From NCBI GenBank assembly GCA_009103225.1, contig RHPI01001559.1:299351-363350 (forward strand): a stretch of 64,000 nucleotides of DNA. Reading direction: 5' to 3'. The stretch's first letter is position 1, and the number at the start of each line of letters is the position of its first letter. The notes beneath the pieces were generated by a model. The model saw only the letters and a list, made by a program, of their open reading frames with translations. It was not told the DNA's origin and made no database searches. Origin of the DNA: Chlorokybus atmophyticus. Taxonomy: Eukaryota > Streptophyta > Chlorokybophyceae > Chlorokybales > Chlorokybaceae. The translations under genes and the position numbers were made by a program. Shown here one piece after another: positions 48,373-57,284 of the stretch.

Positions 48373-49836
48373 TTCAACCTTCTTGGCTTTGCCCTTCGCC
48401 TTCGTAGGACAGGCCTTTGCAACGTGACCCGGCTGATGGCAGATGAAACAGGTGCGAGCTGCAGTAGGTGCATTACCAGCAGACGTACCACCAATTCGAG
48501 GAGCGAATGTCTTCGCTTTCTTCGCCACATGTACACTCGGCGGAGGATAGCGCTTTATTCCCCCCCCTTGCGGCTTGGCCATAGCTGTCACGTTCGACTT
48601 TTCCTGCACGACCGTGTCATCATTGTACAGGTAAACACTTAGCTTTTGCAGCTTGGCCAAGTCATCAGGAACCCAAGGAAGCCCCGTTGCAGTGTTGTAC
48701 TGCAGCTGATCGCGAACACGCGCATCCAAGCCACGCTTGTACAACTCGAACTGCTCAGCTTTGTCCATAGGCATCAGGCCGCTATTGGCACGACCAACTA
48801 ATGCTTGGAACTCCTGCAGATACACTGATGCTGCTCGACCATTCTGTCGCAACTTGCTAAGTTTGTTACGAGCCTGAGTAGCCGGATCCATGCCACCATA
48901 GCGCTCCATCAGAAACTGAAACAGTGCTGGTACTGTCTTCACAGCGCCATGCTCTGTTTGTCGTGCCCACTCGGCGAGAGCATCAGATGGCATAAGCAAC
49001 TCAGCAACGGCAACGTGCTCACCCACCGGGCGCTTTAGCGCTGTCAGGTAATGTTCGACAGTCACCACCCAATCATGGATACTTACACTACCGTTAGGCT
49101 TGAACTTTTCAGGTTTGTTCAATGCCGTAACCGGCAGCCCCACTGATGCGCCAACTGATGAAGCAGCACCCGCTACTTGCTGACGCAGCGCCATCAACTC
49201 AGATTGCATCGCATCGAGGCGTGCCTCCAACTTCACTCGGCCAGCCAACTTATTTTCCAAGTTAGGTCCCAAGTACCAGAACACATCCTTGCAACGCTGC
49301 TGCGTTTCAACCATCAAGTTGGCTAAGGCCTCAAACGCCATCCGCTTCCCTTCGTATGGGAGCGGCCTATCGTAGACGGCCATCAGAGCAGCCACTTTTG
49401 GATCACCACGCACGAGTGGCGGAACATTGTTCGTCAACTCGTGCTCAATCATGCGGATCACCATCTCCTTACTAGTGCGAGGGAGAGTGGCAAAATCTGT
49501 TTCATAGCCATTACGAACCTTCTGCGCCCATGCATCCCACACTTCTTGACGAAGCTGCGGGTGGGCGTCAAGTAAAGTCTTGCGCTCGCGCGCATACTTT
49601 TCAATGGCTCCGCCAATGACACTCGGTGTGTCCATTACAGCTGGCTCACTGTGGGTAGACAGGTCGGGGGAAGCTTCGCTATCTTGCTTAGCCTCTTCTT
49701 CCTTGTCACTGTCAGTGAGCTTATAGCTCTCACTCGTGTCCGAGTCCCTCACTTTGTCATCACTGGATGGCTCATATGAGGATGATGAATCAGGGACGGT
49801 GAAGTACTTTTCACCTCCCTCTCCTTGGTCAGACAT
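48370..49836 (-). CDS. gag: Ty3 gag polyprotein
   Basis: Capsid/nucleocapsid precursor, 488 residues from ATG 49,836 (MSDQGEGGEKYF; an upstream in-frame GTG is not needed). The N-terminal 70 residues are acidic and Ser-rich. The middle has the retrotransposon gag helices (IHDWVVTVEHYLTAL, YLQEFQALVGRANSG). One zinc knuckle, CFICHQPGHVAKAC, lies near residue 463. It ends KAKGKAKKVE followed by TAG, after which pol continues in the same frame, so Gag-Pol is probably made by stop-codon readthrough rather than frameshifting. Confidence 0.95.
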   Translation of the reverse strand: MSDQGEGGEKYFTVPDSSSSYEPSSDDKVRDSDTSESYKLTDSDKEEEAKQDSEASPDLSTHSEPAVMDTPSVIGGAIEKYARERKTLLDAHPQLRQEVWDAWAQKVRNGYETDFATLPRTSKEMVIRMIEHELTNNVPPLVRGDPKVAALMAVYDRPLPYEGKRMAFEALANLMVETQQRCKDVFWYLGPNLENKLAGRVKLEARLDAMQSELMALRQQVAGAASSVGASVGLPVTALNKPEKFKPNGSVSIHDWVVTVEHYLTALKRPVGEHVAVAELLMPSDALAEWARQTEHGAVKTVPALFQFLMERYGGMDPATQARNKLSKLRQNGRAASVYLQEFQALVGRANSGLMPMDKAEQFELYKRGLDARVRDQLQYNTATGLPWVPDDLAKLQKLSVYLYNDDTVVQEKSNVTAMAKPQGGGIKRYPPPSVHVAKKAKTFAPRIGGTSAGNAPTAARTCFICHQPGHVAKACPTKAKGKAKKVE

Positions 49837-50664
49837 CTGCCCAAGGATAACACTGTTCAAATAGTGCACAAACACGGAAAGTTGTGCACTATGAAAACGT
49901 CGAATACTAGTGATTTTGTCCTGTCAAGTTTGGAGGGGTAAACGTGGAGTATTCAGCCCAAACAAGAGCTCTCCACACACCTCTCAACTAGACAATCACT
50001 GTGCAACAAACCGCACGCGAATGCACGCGACGGCTCACGAGCTATGGCTGCTCAAAGTTTTCACTTTGTACAACCCAGCTCAACTTACAATCACAATTGA
50101 CACCCAAAGTGCCAAAATCTCGTTGAATCAGCCCTACAGGCCGATATCGACAAGTTGTGAGTTGTGAGTTTGATATCGACCGCACAGAAAAATTCTGGCG
50201 GCCTCACCGCACTGACTGGCGGTACCGAGACAGTCGATGTTGCCACCGAACTGCCCCCAAGGGAATTTATCCAAAAAAATAGATAAAAAGCCCTTCACCA
50301 CCACGAATCCACGTGGTGGTTAGCACACAAAGATTATAGTAAACAATATATGATTACTATGTTATGTGCTTGGATGCAATGCTTCAGGGAGGGGCCTGGA
50401 TGGCCGCCCCCCTTCACACAATAACAACTAAACTATGACAAGTTAGGCATGGCATGGCATGGCATGCATAGGCTAGGCTAGGCTAGGCTAGGCACCAGCA
50501 GCAGCGTTTAACTACAACAGTTAAACCAAACAAAACTTTTAACTACCGCTAGTTTGCCGCCGCAGTGCCGCCTGCCGACGCAGTGCCTGCCGCCGCCCCT
50601 GCAGTGCCTGCCGCCTGCCGCCGCCCCTCCCACAGGCCCCTTGCCGCCCGTGCTCCGATACCAA
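49837..50664 (-). other. Ty3 untranslated leader
   Basis: Between primer site and gag. Contains short tandem repeats (ggcat)n and (aggct)n at about 50,447-50,492 and C-rich text at 50,550-50,640. No protein frame of note. Confidence 0.7.
50651..50663 (-). other. Ty3 primer-binding site
   Basis: tggtatcggagca on the minus strand, one base after the 5' LTR; one mismatch to the initiator-Met tRNA site tggtatcagagc. Confidence 0.85.
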
Positions 50665-51003
50665 TGTCAGGAGAGAGGGTGTGCCCCTCCTCCCTTTAAT
50701 CCCCTACCCCAACACCACCACCAGCCTCGCCGCCGCCGCCGCCACTGCCGGGGCAGTTGCCAGAGCAAAAGATGCTCTGGCTATGGCGGCCGCTGCGTTA
50801 GCAGCGCCGCCATGCAGCTGATATCAACATGAGACTCATGTCTCATGTCGATATCAGTGTTATAGTTAAGTAACACTACATTAGGGCCTTAACACTAGGT
50901 TAACGGCCCTAATAAGGCTTAATAGGCTGTATAATCCCGTTGGGACCCTTATTTAATCCTAAATAAGGGCGGGGAACCTCTATGGAGGTAGCACACCGTT
51001 ACA
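50665..51003 (-). repeat. 5' LTR of the Ty3 element
   Basis: 339 bp, 338 identical to the 3' LTR. Should hold the promoter for the gag-pol transcript. Confidence 0.97.
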
Positions 51004-53683
51004 GACTGGGCTCCGGTCTAGCCATAGGCAGCATGTTCACAATGGTTGTCTTCAGTTTGCAGTCATGCATGTTTGGGTATTCAATTCTGGACAGCACTGC
51101 TGCATGTACGAGCTCGCTGAATTGGTTGAAAGCTGCCTGCTCTTGCGGAGTTTGGTCTGTGACAAACGCAGGATCTGAACGCGGTGATCGTCCCTGAGTG
51201 CCAACAGAGGGCGCTGGCATGACCGGAACTGCAGGTGCCCTCAATCCACCCTCACCTAATGTTCGCCAGCGCACATGCTGTTGGCAGGCAAAGGTTAGCA
51301 CTCCCCATCCAGAGCTTAGCACAGGTAGCACTTGTTGCACATGCCTGCAGGCAGTGCATGCTGTACATAGAGGTCGCTCACCGGCACTGTGGCTGGGTAT
51401 GCTGGTAGCTGGATATTGCATGCAGGCTGTGGCACAACGGCTTGTGTCGTGGTGCAATGCAAGTCAGCGTCTCCTCTCCCGTTAAACCGTAAGGAGTGCC
51501 CGGTTTTGCAGTCCCAGTTGTCCACGGTCGCAACCACAAAATTGCCGATGTTGATGTCCACAGGCGCGGGAGTGTTGAGGACAACCTTTACACGAGCAGA
51601 GATGTGCCTGCGCGTACAACCACGATGAGTTCGCTCACCTCTTGCAGCCGATAAGTGCATGTTGCTGTTGCTCACCTGTTTAGAGTAGGCTTGCTGACAC
51701 ATGCTGCAAACTGATTTAGCACTGTTTGCAGCGACGAGAACCTACTCATAGAGTCCACTGCGTCCGCAAGCGCTACATGCACTTTGGAGTACGCCCTGTT
51801 GTTGCGCATGTACAGCGCGCAAGCAAACAGGTACGCTGTCTGCACTTGCATGTCGTGCAGTCTTGGGTTGGTTGAGTCGTTGATGTCAACTCCAGTGTCA
51901 CGCAGATTCTTTTGCATGCTGCGCATGCCAGTAAGGGCACCGAACAACTTGCTCAGTTCTGGGTTGCTTGGACGCAAGTCCTCAATCACCTCCAACGTCC
52001 GCAGGTCAGGTACGCTGCGCGCATTGATCTTGGCGCGCTGACGAGCTTCTTCTATCATCAGTCTAGCCAGCCATGCCAGCTGTGTGTCCGTGAGTGCATT
52101 ATCTTGGGCAGAGGTGGACGATGCAGTCTCTGAACCCTGGCTGGCGTCAGCAATGGTTGAAGAGCTCTGCATGCGTCGCAGCAGACAGTGAATGGGGTCG
52201 GACCATGAAGCCAGGAGCAGGTTGCCAAGCCGTGGACTAGTGGTATGTACTTGCAGAAGATTGCCTAATGCCCGCTTCAGAACATTTAGCAAATTGCGAT
52301 TGTCAACTCTGAATTGTGTGGCAACCTCTGGCAGGAGCAGACACGCATCCATTTCCCTGAGTTCGCGCCAGACATGCTTGCCTGCTGCGATCAGCGGCCC
52401 ATCTCCTACGAACGAGGCTTCGCAGGAGTCCCAAGCGACTAGCTGCTCGGCAGACCGTCTGGGGGAAGGCTGGCGAGAGGAGCCAGGACTACGGTTGTTG
52501 CTCTCCCCGCCTCCACCGCTTGCACTGTTTCTCAACTCCTGCACCAAAGCCTCAAAGGCATCTACGTCTGCCATGGCAGCAGCTAGACTTTGCTCTGCTT
52601 GGGCCCTGCCCCGCTTAGCTTCATCTGCCACAGCCTGCAGCTTGGCGTAGTGCGCGTCCCAACACTCCAAGTCTGCCAATGCATTGCCCAGACTTGACTT
52701 CAGCTGGTCACACTCCAAGCGCGCTACTGAAAGGTCAGTCCGCGCCTGCCTTTCTTTGCGTTCACATTCCTGCCAGTTGCATCATGTAAGGTAACTAACA
52801 AGTGCTTCTTACACCACGTACATCCCGACAGGTGACCTGCTGTCTTTGTTGCCAAGTGCGTTTCTCCGCCTGCCAGTCCAGCTCGGCCTGGGTATGCTCA
52901 CTACACATGTCCATATACTGTCTCCGGGCTTCAGCACAATTGCTTGAGATTGCTGCCTCCGCAGCAGAGGCCTCGCTCATTTTCCTCCGATAATAATTCA
53001 CGGTAGACTCCAACTCCTAAACACCACTGCTTGTACACATACTATGGCTAGACATACTTGCCCCCCACCCCCCCACCCACACCATGCAGTCATAGCTTGA
53101 ACCACACATGGAACGCTGGCATACCAACACATTACCTTACACATCGAATGCAGTGCCTGGTTCTCTGTGCGCAACTTGTCAACTGCCTCCAATCCAACTT
53201 CACTGCAATGGCCCTAGTTGACCACATTGCACATTTGTTGGGACATAGTTGCACACAGTGCACACCACACTTACACCGTGCTTGTTGCGCGCACAACGCA
53301 CAGCATTGGTGCGCAACAACTCAACAATTACAAATGCAATAGCAACACGTTTGCCACAAATGCGCTATATGCACATGTCACACGCACATGTCACATTACA
53401 CATATGCACGGGTAAACACTCAACCACGATACTTGTGCACTCGAGCACACACATGAGATGCACTCGTGTGTTGCACTTGCATGAACACAAGAGCACACCT
53501 CATTAGCAGCAGCTTCGAATTGGCGCCTAACGTGATTGAACTGCATCTGCTCACCTTCGTGCTCCAATTCACACCGATTGTCCGCATCTATATGTCGACA
53601 ATGCGGAGAATTCAACATGTGATGCATAGAATATCATAAACACTATAAAGGAAGCTGTAGCCTTAAGTATTGCTCTACCTATA

Positions 53684-54641
53684 CTAAATTGGGAACCTCC
53701 TATTATATGGCAGCGGACCTGCATTGGCTGCAGCGCTAGGAGCTACAAATGGGCGTAATACACCGATGCTTGGACCCTTGCCAGGTCCATGGCGCTGAGG
53801 TTGTGCACCAGATGCCTTGCCTAAGCTGCTGACTCCAGGAACACTCTGATGGATAATAGATCCAACAGAGCGGGCTGCAGACGGAACAGGCACAAACTCC
53901 CCCTAACATGCCAGCACTACAATCACTTACACGCACTGTCAAACACAAGTGGCTTTGCGAAGGCACACAACTCATCGAAGGTGTCTGCATGTACATGGTC
54001 TGCGTCTCTGCCACTTGAGGAGGCAGAGCATACTCTGACTCTTCAGCCATGAAAGACTGAGAACCAGCACCATCATCCGACGACAAAGGCTCTGCTGCAG
54101 GACAACTAGCGGCGCGAGATGGGGGGGGCAGAGGTACTGGTTCTGGCACGCGCTCTGGCGCAGGCAACGCGGGCAAGGGCACAGCCACAACAATGGCATC
54201 ATCAACAAACTTGCCCTGCACAGAAGAATATCAGCTGCATCAACCCATTATGCTTGCGTGCACTAGCATTATATCACTCACCGGCACTATCTTCATGGTA
54301 TCATCCGCTATGTTATGCGAGAACATAACCCCCTTAGTCAATGCGTGCAGCTGGACGAGGTACAACGACATGGTCTCATGCAGCTCACAGTCACGCCTCA
54401 CAGCACCTCACATCAGGTCCATCCGAGCACGGCTCTTCGTAACCGACTGCTTCTGAGCGGTGGCATGAGCCTTGCGCTTCGCAAGCTCCTCGGGGGTCAG
54501 TGCAGACTTTCGCTTGGCCCTCTTTTTCGCAGGCGTCGAGCTCGCCGCTTGCTCCATCTGATCAGCTGATGGCACCACGATGTCCAGCTGCTGACTACAC
54601 CCGCCCCGCCCCACATCTCCATCATGACCATCGCCGTCCAT
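53684..54641 (-). pseudogene. Element-borne gene 1: basic N-terminus, Pro-rich middle
   Basis: Three exons with matching phases: 54641-54282, 54215-53931, 53902-53684 (TAG), 287 residues counting one internal TGA (54,408-54,410). Starts MDGDGHDGDVGRGG. A basic block (AKKRAKRKSALTPEELAKRK) suggests nuclear or nucleic-acid contact. After the TGA the same frame continues AVRRDCELHETMSLYLVQLH, so the stop is probably a mutation (CGA to TGA fits) or is read through. Exon 2 is Pro/Glu-rich, with an alternative well-formed frame (DTFDELCAFAKPLVFD) at its 3' end. It lies immediately upstream of the large gene in the same orientation; I do not recognise the family. Confidence 0.6.
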
Positions 54642-54962
54642 CCCGCCGCCACACTTGGCGCCAAAACTTCAAAACAACATGCGCTAGCAAGCATGCCTGT
54701 TGCCAAAACGCATGTCATTACTGACTCGAGTACCGATTGGACCAGCAGAGATAACGCAACACGCATTACTGCATATCGCCTCTCAAAATCATCGACGACA
54801 TGCGAAACCAAAACATCTGTCACTCGAGCGTCACGCAAGTGATCTATACAGTCACAACACTCGAGCTAAGTGGTGAGCGATCCAGACCGATCACTGCACC
54901 CTCGATCGCACGACTATCCCGAAACCAGAGAGAATTCCCAACTGTGCTTTCCGCCTGGTCAC

Positions 54963-54968
54963 TTTATA
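54963..54968 (-). promoter_or_regulatory. Possible TATA box for the antisense genes
   Basis: TATAAA on the minus strand inside cacttataaagtg, 322 bp before the ATG of gene 1. The surrounding 54,870-55,240 is GC-rich non-coding DNA between the genes and the polypurine tract, a plausible antisense promoter. Confidence 0.35.
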
Positions 54969-55238
54969 AGTGCCATCATCGATGGGTCGCGACTTGCCTA
55001 ATGGCAGTCGCGCCGAAGTTCGGCGGCCGAACTGACCAGTTCAGTCGGCGCGGCAGGGCGCGACCTGCCTATTGCGGCGACGCGACCTGTGGGGCCGGCA
55101 GCGGCGCGCTATGCGCGCGCTGACCGGTATGGGCCTAAATTAGCCGGTCCTTGGCTGTGGGGCCGGTGACCGACCCTAACAAACCCCTTCGGTAATTCCC
55201 CAGCTGACCGGGCAGCTGCCGAGGACGTCAGCGTTCTA

Positions 55239-55251
55239 AAGTGGGGGGGAA
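55239..55251 (+). other. Polypurine tract of the antisense-gene element
   Basis: aagtgggggggaa directly before the right LTR. Identical to the tract of the nested Ty3 element, and the identity continues into the LTR start (tgtaacgg). Confidence 0.88.
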
Positions 55252-55330
55252 TGTAACGGGAAGGTACATTAAATTACCACAAATCGACCACAAAAGCACC
55301 AAGTCTTTTGTGGTCGAGTGGGCTGTGACA
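55252..55330 (+). repeat. Right 79-bp LTR of the antisense-gene element
   Basis: Contains a perfect 12-bp hairpin: cgaccacaaaag (55285-55296) and cttttgtggtcg (55305-55316) with an 8-nt loop. Followed directly by the target copy tccat (55331-55335). Confidence 0.93.
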
Positions 55331-55335
55331 TCCAT

Positions 55336-55848
55336 GCTAAAATCGCAGCATTAGAAGAGGTAAGAATTCTTACCTCGTCACGCATCCGATGGCATCGGCA
55401 TTATCATCATGTAAGTTACAGTCACCTACTCACATAATGCTTGTCACTAAACGCACGGACGTGGCTGCGCATTGCAAAGTACGGATAACTGCAGTGTTGT
55501 GACACCCCCTTGCATGCGTGCAATATCACTTCAGAGTTCTGTACCACACACCAACCGCAGTTTTGTATACTGTTCCCCGCACACACGCGCTCACACGTTG
55601 CATTGCATATCTTGTATTCATCGCACTCAGATATGTTGCTTGACTTTTTTGTCCACAGCCCCATACATACAAACAGGCAGCTACCAGAGTCATCCACAGT
55701 CCAACACATGCCCCTACACCACCACATTGGCTGCTAACACAGCACCAGCTGCAGCATGACAGCGCCTGAGCGGGGGAGAGGGACACCGAGTGTACAATAA
55801 ATGCCAAACGCAAATGCCATGCATTTGACCACATGGGTCCTGCAGCCC
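55336..55848. other. Host or transposon flank, no gene recognised
   Basis: Begins right after the element's target copy. Holds a perfect 20-bp palindrome, gaggtaag-aatt-cttacctc (55,357-55,376). No protein-like frame. Confidence 0.5.
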
Positions 55849-56492
55849 GTGCCAGTACTGGCACAAACCCGTGCCAGTACTGGCACAAAAACCCCGTGCT
55901 AGTACTGGCAACCTGTATAAGACCCATGCCAGTACTGGCATAAACTATGCCATTACTGGTTTATGAATTATAGACCTGTAATGGCACAAGTACTGTGCCG
56001 GCAATGGCACAGACGTCTTCACTGGCACAAAGTTGGTGCCAGTACTGATCGTGAATGGCTAACAAACCCAGCATTGGCACAACCATCTCACTCAGCACTG
56101 GCTTAAACTATTTTAACCCCAGGGCTGGTCTTAAACCGTGTATGCCAGCATTGATACAACTTGTCAAAGACCAGCACCAGTTGCAGACCGCGTTTTCCAG
56201 CACTGGCACAACCTACATGCTTGCATATACTGGAAAGACCTGCTCACAAACCTTCAAGTCCCAAAAGACTCAGTACTGGCTTAAGCCCTCTGACACCGGT
56301 GCCGGTCATAGACCGTGCTTGCCAGTGTTGGTAAACCTGGTTTAAGACCAGCAACGGTTGCAACCTAAGTTTCCCAGCAATGGCACAAGCTACATGCGTT
56401 CCTATACTGGAAAGACATGCTCGTAAACCTCCAAAACCCAAAAGACTCAGAACCAGCAACGTTAGATAGTTATACATGCCATTACTGGCTTA
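55849..56492. repeat. Subterminal palindromic repeats of a CACTA-like transposon
   Basis: Many copies of a 16-bp palindrome, gtgccagtactggcac, perfect at 55849-55864 and 55871-55886, near-perfect at 55896 and 55926, and degenerate (tgccattactggc, cagcactggcacaa) to about 56,490. Within it a longer direct repeat of about 150 bp recurs at a 177-bp offset, ending aaaagactcag at 56,273 and 56,450. Clustered short subterminal motifs are typical of CACTA elements, where the second transposon protein binds. Confidence 0.75.
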
Positions 56493-57284
56493 CAAACTCG
56501 AGAGCACTGCAATTCGGAACTCAGGAAGCTCCCGCAGGCTAGACCCGCAGGCTAGACCAGGCCAGACCAGGCTAGACCAGGAGGCGGCTGCGGCTACTGC
56601 TGCAACCAGCAAACCCATTGGCGGAAGCTTGCAGGACCTCAAGGTCTTTGGGTGGAACGGTTCTGGAGCTGGAGAAACACTGTTACAGCTGCCAAACAGC
56701 TGCCAATGCTTCACAACCTACCGGTGTAGCACCGGGGCTGCAGACCCGGTGTTAGAACTTGCAAGGTTGCAGACGGCTGAACTGCTTGTTTGGTCAACAT
56801 AAGCTTAGAATGCCCCAAAACCACTGCAAAAGCGTGTATTGAAAGCTATGCAACCAATGCCCCAGCTGTCATCCAGCATCCCAAGCTTTCCAAGCTGATA
56901 AGCCGCTGTTGCATGCTCAGGGGTTGCTCACCAGGGTTAAGCCGGTCTAAGACCTGGTCTTTTGGTTGAAGCAGCGGGCTGGCCGGCTAAAACACCCGCA
57001 GCAAGCCAACTCCAGCTTTCCAGGTACGTCTATGCAAACTCTGATGAAGTTCGTTTTGATCCAGTCTTGTGGTTGTATTTTAGCTCTGGGTGGAATTCTT
57101 TCGCTTAGCCATGCATTGTTGCGCCTGTGCAAGTTTCCTCCAACCACCTGTCCGTTAGTAACTATAGTCTTGAATTAGCTCCTTGTCAAATGCCTAGCTA
57201 GTCCAAGCCAGCCAGGTCTTTCAGCTGCTATGGCTGCCTGTTGACAGTATCAAGCTAACATGCTCTTTCGTTTCTCCTAGTTCC
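56493..57284. other. Transposon 5' region, no gene
   Basis: Contains ctagaccagg-type short repeats at 56,538-56,581. Leads into the transposase gene; no separate coding frame recognised. Confidence 0.5.

Larger units (their letters stand above)
44138..51003 (-). mobile_element. Ty3-type chromovirus, nested, nearly full length
   Basis: 6,866-bp LTR retrotransposon in minus orientation with LTRs of 339 bp at both ends, primer site, Gag, Pol with chromodomain, and polypurine tract. Target duplication gactg at 44133-44137 and 51004-51008. It sits in an exon of the large antisense gene. LTRs differ at one position of 339, so the insertion is recent. One TAA in the integrase region probably inactivates this copy. 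Confidence 0.97.
40757..53627 (-). pseudogene. Large element-borne gene: coiled coil, FEN/XPG-like nuclease motifs, CXC domain
   Basis: Eight exons with matching phases: 53627-53499, 53213-53136, 53016-52837, 52769-51676, 51607-51382, 51277-51004 continued at 44132-42826 (split by the Ty3 insertion), 42749-41075, 40992-40757 (TGA): 1,732 residues counting two internal stops. Order: coiled coils (about 45-230); a VVATVDNWD segment (about 510); AGDQKTWSLMNQL and LPFVGDWHALYN (about 700-730); acidic motifs in FEN/XPG order, CNHAEADSRVWVHA, VYSPDLDTTMIG, AVTGSDYTSFIAG (about 1,320-1,430); a CXC cysteine domain (GCGCKKGMCANNQCRC, about 1,596-1,632); an acidic Ser/Asp tail. The same order (VDN.DHN; DQPLY; EEADTR; SPDTDV; TGCDT) occurs in abundant uncharacterised cnidarian and fish proteins, from memory. 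Broken by TAG (42,231), TGA (41,721) and the insertion. A DNA-cutting role is inference. Confidence 0.85.
39365..55330 (+). mobile_element. Short-LTR retroelement carrying antisense genes, with nested Ty3 insertion
   Basis: Bounded by 79-bp LTRs (39365-39443 and 55252-55330, 76/79 identical), each TG...CA, and by a 5-bp target duplication tccat (39360-39364 and 55331-55335). A tRNA-type primer site follows the left LTR and a polypurine tract precedes the right one, so the element is + oriented. Total 15,966 bp; 9,095 bp after subtracting the nested Ty3 element and its extra TSD copy. It encodes no protease, reverse transcriptase, RNase H or integrase outside the nested element, so it is non-autonomous. 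Its cargo is two multi-exon minus-strand genes (54,641-53,684 and 53,627-40,757) and one short + frame. Antisense introns would survive an RNA step because the element transcript reads their complement. I know of no named family with this design. Confidence 0.92.

Noticed and set aside
45211-48642. Plus-strand frames over gag-pol
   Set aside because: Antisense shadows of the Ty3 genes without family character.
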